Below, piece by piece: positions 37,601 to 50,558 of a DNA stretch of 64,000 nucleotides. The translations under genes were made by a program, and so were the position numbers. This DNA comes from Capitella teleta (lineage: Eukaryota; Annelida; Polychaeta; Capitellidae), in NCBI GenBank assembly GCA_000328365.1, contig KB308622.1, positions 67,599 to 131,598 on the forward strand, in the 5' to 3' direction. Below the pieces are notes generated by a model. It searched no databases, was not told where the DNA came from, and saw only the letters and a program-made list of their open reading frames with translations. Within the stretch, counting starts at the first letter, position 1. Each line of letters starts with the position of its first letter.

Positions 37601-39416
37601 TCGGCGACAACACTGCCGTCATGGAATCTGAACTGATTTGGTCACGCAATGGAGTCGTGATTCAGGACACCCCTAAAAGATATAGCATCAGCACAGAGAA
37701 CAACACCCTGACTGTCTTCAGAGCTAGTCAGTTTTTTTTTTACATATCACCTCATCCTAAAATACAACCATAGAAATTCCTAGAGCTGCTATAAATAATC
37801 ATCTTGATAGGTTTAAGCCTGCAGTCCTTGGAGTTTATTTGAGATTAGTTATAGAGTACTTATCTGGCTTTTATCAATGATAAGAACATGCGTCATGGCT
37901 CCCTACCTTGAAATAGAAATTATAGAAGTGAAGATAAAATTCTTACTCTCGACATTTTTTATTAGATCTTTGTGGAAATTGTAAATTTCAATCTCGTAAA
38001 ACGGTCGTAAGTAATTAATTGATCGTAAATTAAACGTGGCATTTTTATTTGCAGCTTTTGCTGAATTGTTTTATCTGGGACGAGTAAATTTCAGCCATCT
38101 CTCTTTTATTTTATGCGTTCGTAATATCCGTAGATATCAAGTGCCTTGCATTCATTTATCAATTATCAATTGATAAGTGAATCTATTCTCTATCACTATA
38201 TTAATCTTAATGGCTGCAAAGGTTAAATCGTTCTATCTCCTGAGTTGAACTTCGTTGACGTCACAATAATCTCGCTTCTCTTACGTTATCTGTCCTGAGC
38301 TCAGAATCTTCTATTTTTGATCAGCACATTTTGAGTACAAAGGACGCTTTTTTCTGGAGTGTAGACATGACGTAAATGCAACTAGGTCACAGACTGTACA
38401 GTCGTTATTTTTCATCATCTCGGTGGCGCTATTGGTTTGTTGATCTTGGGTAAATGGTATGAGATGAAGTAGCACATGGCATTGCAATTTAAATCATCAT
38501 CCTTAAGTTGATCGTTTGAATTTCTAGTAATGTTTATTTCGCTTTCAGCTGAGGGTGATGAAGGAGAATACGTGTGTGCACTGAACCTGAACAATGGCGC
38601 TCACTTTAATGCTACAGTCTACCTTTACAGTGAGCCCTCTTCCCCCTCTCCCTCCTCCCCCTGTAACGCACATCTCTCTCCCTAGTGGCGCCACAAGTCC
38701 ACCACTTCCAGAAGTCAAAGAACGTCATCCAGGGGGACCCCTTACACCTGGAGTGCAAGGCGTTTGGCTACCCAGTGCCATCAATCTCCTGGCTCAAGGG
38801 AGACATGCCCCTCGATACCTCAGACGACAGAGTGAAGCTGAGCAACTACACCACAGAACAGGGCGTTCTCCTCATCAACGCCACTCTGCGCATTGAGAAC
38901 CTAGACTTCCCCGACCGGGCAGATTACGTCTGCCTGGCGTCCGATGGGGGCTTGACCAACAACGGCACCATTCTGGTCCGAGTGAAGGACAAGCTGGCCG
39001 CTCTGTGGCCCTTCCTGGGAATCTGCGCTGAAGTCACCATTCTATGTGTCATTATCTTCATTTACGAGAAGCGACGTGCCAAGAAAATGGAGTTGGAAGA
39101 ACAGCAAGAGGAGGCGGACCACCTGTGAGATTTAATTTATGCACATCTGATTAGAATGTTAATCAATACTGGGTTCATTTGATGCAAGGGAATAATCTCC
39201 AACAGGGTATTATTTTTACAGTCGGACCTTGATAATTGTAGCATTGTATCTTATGTTATCTTGGTTATGTAATCTGGATTTATATCTTGCCGTTTCTTTG
39301 GGTTATTGAGGAGATTAAACGGCATATATTATGGGATTAATGATGTATTTTTTGTCTTCCACAGCACCAACTCTCACGCCCACAGAGGCAACGATGAGAT
39401 TAGACAACGCAAATAG
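34623..39416 (+). CDS. BSG: Basigin/neuroplastin-like three-Ig membrane protein
   Basis: Basigin-group proteins chaperone monocarboxylate transporters and act in adhesion at the plasma membrane. Exons: 34623-34686 (signal peptide), 36654-36680 (27-nt acidic microexon), 37194-37493 (Ig1), 37541-37726 plus 38549-38629 (Ig2), 38686-39124 (Ig3, membrane segment, tail) and 39365-39416; 382 aa. Each Ig domain has its Cys pair (LTC/YTC, LGC/YVC, LEC/YVC). The membrane segment WPFLGICAEVTILCVIIFIY followed by EKRR contains the buried Glu diagnostic of basigin, neuroplastin and embigin. Splicing to the last exon gives a C-terminus NDEIRQRK like vertebrate VRQRNSS. Without that splice the protein stops eight bases later, so two tails are possible. 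Ortholog level between basigin and neuroplastin is uncertain. Confidence 0.9.
34687..36653 (+). other. Long first intron of basigin-like gene
   Basis: About 1.97 kb, far longer than most introns in the window. AT-rich, with a pyrimidine-rich poly-T acceptor. No further exon was identified. Confidence 0.55.
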
Positions 39417-39659
39417 CCGCCACTCTCGTCAGTCCCCAAGTGAAAGAAAAATGAAATTCCATCAGAAATATTTGCAATAAGACTCCTGTTAACCACCGGA
39501 TGATCACTTGGATTTGTAATTGCTTGAATGTCTCATGAGTCCTGCACTGCTGCTGTCCCAGTGCGTCGTGTGTGTACATACCAATGACCTAGCACTCTTC
39601 GACAACCTTTTTTGCTTAAATCATGCGTTAGACTGTAAAACTATACAAAATAGCATAAT

Positions 39660-39678
39660 CGTGTTCTTTTTTAAGGTT

Positions 39679-39709
<31 letters not shown>

Positions 39710-40140
39710 CTTCCAATTAAATATATTATACTTTTTCTCCTCAAACTTCTTTCTGGAAACTTGTTAGTCACAAAAAAAAATGTTTGCAAGATATTCTAGT
39801 TACCCAAAAAAAAATATGTGGAAAGAGGTATGTTTTTAGTGTATGTTGAGCGAAGTGTACATAATTTAACATTTTTACAATCTATTGCATATATTCCTCA
39901 TATACTTGTCCTTTTTTTTTTCAAGTTTTTTTTTTTCTTCATTGATAAATAATTTCATATCTCGTCTTTGTTTTTGGCTGTTAGTTTTTGTTTTTCCTTG
40001 ACTGAGATTTTTTTCATGTAACGATTAGCGTTGTTTTTTTGTTTTTGGTTTGTTTCTCTTCTTTCCAGTGTTGATATTTCCAAGATTTTTTTTTGTCATT
40101 TTTAATGAGTATTAAATACATTTCCCACTTCATCCTTACT
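39660..40140 (+). repeat. Poly-T rich 3' flank of basigin-like gene
   Basis: Many T runs of 8-30 nt, possibly a long U-rich 3' UTR. No clear AATAAA was chosen. Confidence 0.45.
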
Positions 40141-42515
40141 CTTGTTTTCCTTGTCTTTTCTCGGTCTTTTCCCCTTGAACTGTGGTGTGGCTAATAAGAG
40201 GAGAAAAAAAAATTTAAAAAATATTCTTGGTAAATGTGTTGATGAAAATTCATGTGGCGATAATACTTTTTATCAGCAGTTCATGTATTCTTCGTCGGTA
40301 AGTAGCTTTTGCATTCTCTTCGTATTTAGTAATTGGTATAAGGTAGTTTTTCCAGTTTATATCATACGCTTCGTGAAAATAATGAGATATCAGATCGAAT
40401 ATGAAGATAATCATCCTAACGATGCATCCAAAAGCCCAACAAATTATACTCTGGTTCTCTGGGTATGAGAATCGAATAACAGGCACAAGAACACAGCTGT
40501 TATTGAAGTGACCGTTGTTCACAAGTGTTTATTTTCATTGCTCTTACAAGGAGAGAGACTTCAGTGGATTGTTTATGCAATCTATCTATATTAGTAATTA
40601 ATAAATGTCTCATTGAATCCATAATGTTGATCTGCCTTATCGTGCATCGGTCCTAATCTCTTTCAAAGGCGATGCTCTGTCTGATATGTCAGTCTGACTG
40701 TGTTGAAGCTGGTTGTGTTATTACATGTATAATTTATTATTATTATTATTGTTTCCAAACTTAATTGGTGACTCTATTACAATGAGTAATTCTGGCTTGT
40801 GTTGCCAACCTGGCGTCCACCAGAGCGTAAAATTTAGCAGCAATTTTTATTATTATTATTGAGCATCCATTTGTAGGATGCTCCATACTGAAAAATCATC
40901 ATACCCAATTACCCATATATAGGAGGACATACCGGTAGATGCAGCCATAAACTAGCGTCTAGGTTCTCGCGAAAGGGTGAAGCAATACGGTGACTGATAC
41001 ACTGCGCGCGTGCATAAATCGAATTCCTGTATTTAGTCCATGAAAACAACTCCAACTTCGATGAAAAGCCACAAGAGAAGGACCATGCACGCATCCGCGG
41101 ATCTGATGCCCAGAAATTGAACACTCTTTAAATCTAATCTTCGTCACCTGTGCTATATTTTGCAACAGTTTAGAACGGAAGCCAAGCAAATCGATCCTGA
41201 TCTAGAATCCAGATGACATAATTAACTATACATTCATACTGTAGAGCCTATCCCACTCCCTGAAGGCTTGTGGCGGGATTAAAGAATCCCAAATTCGATC
41301 CTGATACATCATCTATCAACGTCACCATTTGCCACGATTATAACTATTCACTGGAATTGTAGCAATCATATTTTCCATCGTTAACAGATATTTCACGCGT
41401 AATTAATACAATACATGTCTAACCAGTCAAATAGCAGAGAGCAGAGCCACAGTAACACCACAAACGTCGATATAATCATGCCAAGGCAACAATGCATTGC
41501 TTCATCTGCATGTGTATATGTATGTCTTTATTTTCCTTCGCGAGAGAGGGTGCGTGTGTGTCTTCTTTGTGTTTGTTTTGAGCAAACAGTATTATTATTA
41601 TGGCTTTACTCCGTTACTGTCATTCAACTAAATCTCAGCGTCGAACAATGATGATTAATTTTGGTTTGGATGTTATCGTGGAGTCGCATCAGTGACATGC
41701 AGGCCTATGTTTAGATAATCACTTCGCGGCATAGTACCAGTATCCACTTTTTTTTATACTGGTATCCATGATAACTCACACCCGTGCGGGGCAACTGGAC
41801 GCTGTGCTATAGCTAGCTACAAGTCCATCTGCTTGCATAGACTCACGAAGTCGTGAATACAGACGAAGCGAAAATTGACATTATTATTTTCTTCTTTTTC
41901 AAAATTGGAAAGGTATTCGTTAAAATGTGTTACATGTACAAGTACTGCTATAAATGATAAATCCTGGTATAATATTCTCAGAGTTGGCCTCAGTCTCGAA
42001 CAGTGTGCTATACATGTACTGTAAATGCGATATGATTTAAGTCTATGCACATAGCGTATTCTAATTGATACCGGGTAATTATAATAATATATGGAAGCTA
42101 ATATGGTCCCGCTGAGCATGTACTGTGGGTGCATGCCCATAATTGCTATGAAGTTGTGTTTTGTTGCGACTGGTTTTCTTGATGCATGTCTACCTTGTTC
42201 TGGATGCCCCTGCGATACCTAGCTAGCAGAAGGAATGCAGAACCCATCATAATTGCAAAATTGAGTGGCCATATTTGAAAATCACAGGTGGCTGCAAAAA
42301 CCGTCGTTTACGAGATGCTCTCGTGTCCTGCAATTAAATTACTCATCTTGATAGATCAGAATCAGCTGAAGAGACTGACGTTCGAAATCAACATCAACTG
42401 AATACTAATGCAGTATACATGCTCTAAAGCCCCGTGGAACATTAACGGACGCCTTGCGGTGCAGAGTGCGATTGAGTGTCCGGTGCCGCTCAACATGCCT
42501 TAGCCTACACGAGGT
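40141..42515. other. Intergenic, nothing firmly recognised
   Basis: Short frames only. A small perfect stem, GAGCATCC (40861) facing GGATGCTC, follows a short (ATT)n run near 40845-40860. Confidence 0.45.
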
Positions 42516-42519
42516 GCTT

Positions 42520-42694
<175 letters not shown>

Positions 42695-43157
42695 TCTAAT
42701 CATAAGTTAACACAAACTCGCAAATGCGTTATGATTCTATAAGATGCCGACTGCCTTCGACTTCCAACAATTGATCCAGTTGAGATGAACAATTCGGTTT
42801 CTTGGTCGGGTGATTTGAAGAGCCCCCCCTTCTCTATCGATCTCTGATTGTAAAATTTTCGTGATCGAGCTTTAGAATAATACATCATCACAATTGGCAA
42901 TTGGATAAGATATTAATTACGATTGACCCATAGACGCGGAATAGCTTACGTAATCGATCGTTTACGTAATATATATCTACATGATCCGGATTAAGAACAG
43001 TTCCTCTCCCAGATTGTGCAATATGTATGTATAATGGAGCTTACAGAATATACAGGCATACAATTGAGTATATAACCACATACAAGTTTATTAATAACAA
43101 TAAAATGCAATATCATAATAATGTATATACATGTACAAAATGAGTACCAACAACCTT

Positions 43158-45727
43158 TCAAAATCTAGTGACCTGCAGCTCACTTTCGACGTAGGTCGCT
43201 TTAGCAATAAACGAAAACCCTGGGTTATCAAAACCGTTCTCTTTGCACGGTGTATACTGTGGAATGACGAAAGCTTTGCCTGATTCCATAGCTGGCGTCG
43301 CCTCATCATCATCATCTTCCGACAAATCAGCTGACGCAAACTGGAAATTGTGACTTGATGTAAAGCACGTTGTATCATAGATTTACATTGACTTACCGTA
43401 TTCTTATAACAACACGCATAAGAAAGCGTGGTATCGATCGCTTCTCCTTTACGGAACCCTTTTAAAATATATTTTTAATGAGTTAATTAGTTAGATAATT
43501 AATTGCTTACCAGTGACTGCACTAACACCGATAGCGACGACAACAGTTATTGCGCATCCCAATAGAGAATACCACAAGTAAGAGATTTCATAGAAATCGT
43601 CCAAAGGAGATCTAAGGACACAGAGGTCATAATTATAGACATAAGCAAGAGGTATTGACATCACCTGTCTTCACTGGCAAGGGGTTGAACGGTAGCTGTT
43701 ACATTTGAAGGGCATTGCGTGTCATCAAGAGGTAGCCGAATAGCTGTCTTTGTTCCAGTTATGACAGTCCCTAGGTTCAACCAAACGCAGACGATTAGGC
43801 TCACTAAGCAACCCGCTCCAGCACCCTGCGCAACACATACAAACCCTGGGTATAGTTGAAATGTTCAATGATGAAACACTCACCCAAGAATTAACGAAAG
43901 GGAAGATGACCCCGATTAAGAACAAAGCCATGATAGGAGCACCGAGGGTTCCAACAATGCTCAGCGAAAGTTCAATGACACTGCTACCCATGAACGGCGT
44001 GATGAAAGCGATGCCAACGATCAGAATGCCGTATATGACCACTGCGAAACATGCACGATGAGCAGTGAGTAAGTGGGTAACTTAGCATGCATACCCAGCG
44101 CTTTGAATGCGAGCATCGTTTTCTTGGGATCTGGTTTAGCCTCAGGATTTATCATCTTCACCAACGGTTGGATGACGTCAAGTAGGGTCACAGCTGCCAT
44201 TGCGTTCATTGCTCCAGCGATGGAGCTGCAAGCAGAGAGAGGCTCACATCCCGCACATCAGTATCTCGTTTGTTTACATACCTGAGTGTGGCACCGAATA
44301 CAGCTGCCGTGAAGAGACCAGGGAAGCCATAAGCATCGCTGAAGACTTCCAACACAAACAGTGGCACAAGCTACAGGTGAAGAACGGTATGAACAGAGCA
44401 CAGTGAGCATGCAGGTAGGGGCTCACTTGATCGCCTTCACTCACTCTCTCGCCTAGAATCGGATCACAGCCAGCGTAATATGCGTAGATGACAAGACCAG
44501 ACAAGCAGAAAAGAGAGAAGTAGAGCATCACCGCCGCCATGGAGATGTACGCGGTTCTGTATTAAATGATAGACATGCAATGTGTTGCGTTTGTCGTTTA
44601 GATTGCTGTGCTTACACGTGCATTTTGGTGACAGACGGCAGACCAAGGAACTTCTGCAGCACGGCCTGGTTGCAGAACATGACCATGACGAAGAAGAAGC
44701 CTCCGATGATCTGAGTGAATACGGTGTGCCGGACCCGAGGGTCAGCTGAAACGCTGAGGTTGAGAGATTATAAGTATGCATGATATAGACATGCAGGTTA
44801 CTTACACATCGAACTGAATGCGTTGTCCTTCATCAGCGATCTCCCACACTTTAGCGATGCCTCCGACTCTGGAGCAACCTTCGGCGATGATGGCGATGAC
44901 GCTGCCCAGGATGATGAGCATCTGGAGGGCGTCCACCCACAGCACACCCTTCAAACCACCCTGAGGAACCATGTGTTACGTAATGTATGAATATACATTG
45001 CTGCTGGCAGACTTACGACAGCAGTGTACACTATCCCTATGACTCCAACCAGCACAATACACAAGTTGATGTCGACACCGCTAACTGTAGATGAAATGAA
45101 AACATTGACAGAACCATCAATGGACATTAATCACGTGTTCACCTTGGCTGAATGCCAGAGCAGGGGCGTAAACAATGACCCCACTGTAGATGAGCTAAAA
45201 AAAAAAAAATGTTAGTTGATTAATCTGCGCTATGTGCATCGTTACCAACCAAGGCTAAGGCAAATAGAGCGGTTGCGATGGACCGAAGTATTTTATTGTA
45301 TCTGAGCTCCAAATACTGAAATGGACACTGAATGAATGCAACAGAGAACGAGCAACGTTCCTCTCACCTCGTACATGCTTGTGATTCCCATTTTGTACCA
45401 GCGTTCGTAGAGTATATGTGACATAAAAGGAAGAGCGACATAAGCAAAGACGAGCAGAGAAAACATGGTTCCGTAAGCATAGATTTCGGCAGGGATTCCC
45501 AGGACGAACGGAGCGGCACTCACGGACGCCATGATGCTGAGAGACGCCGGCCAGATGCTCAAATTCTTCACTCCGACATCGTCTTCCTCGGCTTGCTTTG
45601 CTTTTCCATTTCGTTGCTTTATGAAACCGATGATGCCCTGGATGACGCCGATGGCTGAGGTGCCGACGAGGACGAGAATGAACACCACGTAGTCGACGGT
45701 TCCGAAAGTTGCTTCTGTCGTTGCCAT
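43158..45727 (-). CDS. SLC5 sodium:solute symporter (SMCT/SMVT-like)
   Basis: SLC5 carriers couple sodium entry to solute uptake at the plasma membrane. Fourteen exons, 45727-45368, 45315-45250, 45194-45143, 45084-45017, 44960-44806, 44753-44616, 44556-44427, 44370-44282, 44225-44095, 44041-43884, 43825-43665, 43611-43511, 43458-43397 and 43340-43158, join without phase conflict to 617 aa. Early motifs YKMGITSMYE-YLELRYN and IYSGVIVYAPALAF are closest to SLC5A8/A12/A6 (monocarboxylate or vitamin carriers), as is SYLWYSLLGC near the end. About 13 membrane segments are expected. The C-terminus TRF fits a class I PDZ ligand. A non-coding 5' exon with donor at 45855 probably precedes the ATG. Minus-strand AATAAA is at 43092. 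Substrate cannot be told from sequence alone. Confidence 0.9.
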
Positions 45728-45959
45728 GGTTACTGTAATTGTTATACGATTGAGATTATATATGTATCCGATCGATGAGGTATATGATGTAATTTAGAAC
45801 AAATTCATTGTTGATGTAATTAAATGAGATTGAAGATAATTATATTAACACGCACCTGTGGAAGCGAATCCAGACAGTAGTTCTGCGATGCCTTGTTTGA
45901 AATACCATCCCGATCAGTTCCAGTCTGGTTAAATACCGAAGCTCTCTTGTTTCGTTTGA

Positions 45960-48900
45960 GGTCGAATCTCTTCAATTAGCATATATTTAAACGTCCTTAA
46001 AATTCAAATCACGCAGCTTTGAACAATAAAAGCACTTGGGTTTCATTTGATCAACCCAATAAAGACGAACCCTTCAGTGCACGTAATGTTCATCACTTTC
46101 CGTATACACGAGTAATATACTCCTGAATGTTTGAGTACTTCTTCTTAAATGTTGGTACACACACTTCAGAGCATATGCTATGATGAGATTTATCGTGGGC
46201 ATAATTTATTATCTGATTTGCATACATAGACTCAAGCAGCGTCATGGGTGAACAAGTATGAGTAGCTGTAGTATATTACATGCCTTTACCGGTTAATTTA
46301 TCACACTCAAGATATGACCCCAGTTTTAACCGATCATTAGTGCTCATCAATTGAGGAAATAAATTGTGAATTACGATGAGAGTACTCATTGGCCCTTGGT
46401 TTAATAAGGTCAGGTCAGTCGGGTCAGTCTGTACGCATGGTATAGTCTCGTGGGCGTTTCTTGGGATACTGTATGTGACGTCATGTTCACAGAAATCAGT
46501 CGATTGTCCATTAATTGGAGGAAGTTGTTTGATATTCTGATTACGTAGTTATGATTATTGGGATCAAGTGAACACCTCACGAGAACAACGATGAGTCGCA
46601 GATTACTATACACATGTGTACATACTGAGGAGGAGAAATGAAAAAGAATGAGAGTTATAATTCTACATCAATTATGAAATATTGTTTGTTTTTACAAAAT
46701 ATTATAATTCAATACCTTATGCTTCGTGATTTGGCAACGCCGAAATAACTTAGGGCCGGATTTACTTGCGATCGAATCGGCTTTGGGCCTTATTGGGCCG
46801 AATTGACTTGGGGCCAAAACATAGGGGTCAAGAACTATCTATGGTTAATAATTAATTACGTACAGTTGTACACAATAATATGAGAATTATAAAGGAGACA
46901 CTTCAAAGATATACTTGTTTTAAATGACCAGAGATTCAACATTATCAAACATGGTATAATTACAACAATTAGAAGTAGCCGGATTCAAGCAGAATCGTGA
47001 AAATCTGACTGAGAGCAGCCTCTTTAAACAAAAATCGTAATCCATACCTATATCTTGCACCCATCCCTGACTAGAACGACGAACGAAGTATTTATTATTC
47101 GACCAACTTCAGAGAGTAACCAATAAAATTAACCAAGAAAACGTACTTATAATACAAAGCGTTTGGTATGCACGAATCTGAGCACTACGGCAGCAAAAGA
47201 ACGTGAATCCAACGATAACATTAAGTGAGGACTTTCATTATATTATAAATGCACCCTCATACAGAAAAAAAGCACAAGAAGGCGATCAAGAAACAGTAAA
47301 CAAGATCATTCCCATGAATTTACACCGACTGTGTCAACGATATTGTCATCCTTAACAGGAAGTTCCCCAGGGAAAGAATCCAGAACAAACACGATCTATT
47401 AATTCAATACAATCTGGACAGACTGAAAGACCCAACAAGAAATTTCAATCATTACGTTATGACTGATTAGGGAAATATGCTAATTGAGTAATTGAGTCGA
47501 TGTATCCTCCATCAAAAGATGATATGTTAAATTCCTACGAAGAAAATTATCAACAACTTCTTGCATGGAGAACAAAAAAACGCATTGCATAGTTGAGTGT
47601 TTAGATTTGAAGTCATCTTGAAGCGAACTAAAGAATGTAAAACATTTGAATGGTTAACCAGAAATACTAGAGTAAACGCGGAAGAAAAACCCAAATTGAT
47701 GACATCAGCCACGTGATGCTCAGTGAAATATACATGCAAATGTGTACAGTGTACTTATTCATTTCATTCAATCATGATCTTAACAGTTTATTTTAGAGTC
47801 ATGTTTCACGAGGGTGGTTTTACTACTTTCTTTAATTGATTGCTTTTCTCTTGAATATTTACAACCCTCTCGATGCGCAATAACAAATAATCAAGCTCTT
47901 ATCAATCCGGCAACGAAATGGAACAAATGGAAAACAAAGCCGACTGAGAAATAATGTAAAGATGTACCATCATTGAATGGACGGTTCAACCAGGCACAGC
48001 ACCTGTTACGGGATTAAAATGGAGGGGGATTTTATTAGATGATTATAATAGAAATTGCCATTTGATTATACATGCAATAGGCCTAATATTTGTTATAGTA
48101 CTCGATTGTCCGATCAAGGCTCAACTTTCGCGAATTTGGCAGTATAGGCCCTATAATAGGTCTATGTCCAGCTTTAGTGAAGAGTAGTATTGTTGTAGAT
48201 TGCATGGTGGTAACAGTCTCGACGTTTGGGTCATTTAATTTGAGTGCTGCAGCCATTTTCCAATCGATTTAGGAGCAAAATTTCGTCTGATGCGAAATGA
48301 AAGGAGGAGAAACACGCGTTGAGAATATCGCTATTTTTAATTTCCTGCAACTCTTTCGACTTCACACCTGAAACAAAAACAGGAAAGTTACGCGAAGAAG
48401 GTCTCTCTGCATCTACAGGAAACTTCTTTGACTCGGACCGAAAAGAGGCTACTGAAAAACTCAACAAGATATACCATCGCAAGTCACGCTCAAGAAACCT
48501 TTTCCTGACATCAGAAGAGAGAGGCTACTTAATTTAAATTAAATTTATGGATCAACATGCTAGTCGATCTGATACAACCATGCTAGTCTGTGATACAACC
48601 ATATAGAAAGTAGCGCTGGGGTGTCGTATCTGGCCAAAAGGTTGAGTCCGTCGACACTGCCAATCTCCAAGCAGTTTGTTAGTTTACCATTTCGAATTGT
48701 GGCCTCTGAAGATCATCGCACTTTGAGCTCGATGCAAACCTTGTTGCAATCGTATTCCTGATCAACAACGTTACGGGTGGACATGACAGCGATATGAGGA
48801 TGTGATGTGATAATATGTGGATATGAGGCTACTCATTACATATGTAATGGAATATTCCTCTTTGGCGGCTACAAACATGTTCCGAGACCTTAATATTGGC

Positions 48901-49140
48901 GGTGGCGGCTTGCGGGTCTAGTTTCTTATTATATGTTTTGCAGACTCCAGTGTCCGCTGCATTGATCTGCATTATGATGAAATAATGTGTTATTTAACAT
49001 CCCTGGTATATTCGCATCAGTGGTCTGGTATATTGGAGTGGGGAGCTGTATGTGTGCGTTATGAAGTTTCTAGTGTGTTCTATATTCTCTGAGAAGGAAC
49101 ACTATTCTTCTTGCGTCTGTATATAGTGCGTTATGACTCC
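45960..49140. other. Intergenic, nothing firmly recognised
   Basis: AT-rich. At 46750-46815 short related phrases (GGGCCGGATT, GGGCCGAATT, GGGGCCAAAA) form a small degenerate direct repeat. No gene supported. Confidence 0.45.
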
Positions 49141-49149
49141 TATCTCCAC

Positions 49150-49505
49150 CTTGGTCACGGACATCGGTTTTCATGTATGATCATGTATGTTACATGATTC
49201 AATCATCAAAAATAATCATCAAGAATCCCCTACAGGTGCACTGAGTAAGTATAACTCTTTCCAATCATGTTAAACCAGTATACAACATCGCAACATCTAG
49301 TTTGCACCCTTGAAAAAAGTCCCTATAGATTTCCCACCATGGCGTGGTCACGGACATGTGTTCTCATGTATATTACATGATTCAATCAATCTGAAATTAA
49401 CATCAATGCAATCCTTCCAGTGCCCTGAGTTGATATATACCCCATTCAATCATATAAAACTAGTATACAACATCACAGAATCCAGATTACACCTGTTTTC
49501 AATCC
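49150..49505 (+). repeat. Diverged tandem duplication, ~195-bp period
   Basis: Two adjacent related units: 49155-49315 and 49348-49505 share GGTCACGGACAT, TTACATGATTCAATC and AGTATACAACATC in the same order, with drift between. Confidence 0.6.
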
Positions 49506-49767
49506 TGTTTTCACATGCGGTCAGAAGACGCAAGAATTTCATCTTTGTTGTCATAACGCACTTTTTAACAAACGCAAGAAGAATAGCAGCACGCATCTCC
49601 GAGTGAACAGAATATCTAGCGTTATGACTTAACATTGTTGATGGTTCATAGCCATACCTCTTATGGTTCCATTGACCTTGAACCGAATACGAGTAGTAGT
49701 ACCCCTATATTATAGGCTATATATCGAGTATACAATACAGTTACGTGAATACATTATAAGAATTAAG

Positions 49768-49812
49768 ATTATACAGTATTATTATGAGTATGAGTATACT
49801 CATAATACTGTA
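49768..49812. repeat. AT-rich inverted repeat
   Basis: ACAGTATTATTATGAGTAT faces ATACTCATAATACTGT with a 4-nt centre; nearly perfect foldback. Confidence 0.6.
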
Positions 49813-49941
49813 TACTCAGTATGAATATTAGATAATTAGTACAATTATGTAAACCAGAAATCAGTTATAGTGACAGACGGCCTATTCTGAATATAAGAAT
49901 ACAGTTGGCTATAGTCTATTAAAGAGTGTAGATATAACTCT

Positions 49942-49960
49942 GCTACCCCTGGGGAGCTAG
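49942..49960. repeat. Second copy of the 19-mer of the 10.4-kb element
   Basis: GCTACCCCTGGGGAGCTAG, identical to 10496-10514, in a TATA-rich setting similar to the first copy. Confidence 0.5.
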
Positions 49961-50187
49961 TTATAGTGTATAATAATCATAGGATAATACTATTACTACT
50001 TATCGTTTAGACTGTAGGCAAGAATCTGCGTACTAGCACTGTAAATAGTGTAATTACTACTAAATACCCTATTACTAGTACTAAGAAGAAGAAGAACTTT
50101 AGTACTATATAGCCCTCAAAAGACCTTATCTAGTTAAATGATAACTTTAAAGCACTCGTATTTATGTGCACATACCCTGCACCAGTT

Positions 50188-50292
50188 ATTATGTTTTACT
50201 CATTCTGATACTTGAACAGGTTTTTTGATAATCATATAATATATGATTATCAAAAAACCTGTTGCCAAGTAACAGAATGAGTAAAACGTAAT
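50188..50292. repeat. Long near-perfect foldback (about 50-bp arms)
   Basis: Arms beginning ATTATGTTTTACTCATTCTG and centred at about 50240 pair almost perfectly (a few mismatches and a 2-nt bulge) through AACAGGTTTTTTGATAATCA. It resembles a small foldback MITE or a long hairpin transcript. A second stem, TATTATCAGG/CCTGATAATA, follows at 50292-50337. Confidence 0.75.
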
Positions 50293-50558
50293 ATTATCAG
50301 GCCCTATTTCATGTATAATAGCTAGCGCCTGATAATACAATACCATTTATGGTTGAACTTTTTTCCAGATCAGTAATGTACCATTTGAATTGCATAATTA
50401 TACCCTAAATGGTGGAATGTCAACTACAAAAAATAAAAATTAGTATTATTGGGTATCTGAATCATGATAATCCTGTTGATACACCTGCATGACTTGACCT
50501 GCATACTGTATTCAATTTCTTTCTTGATTAACATGCAGGCATTTTATTTTTCTTTCAG

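Noticed and set aside
41000-41200. Short minus-strand frames near 41 kb
   Set aside because: No recognisable motif and no splice partners.
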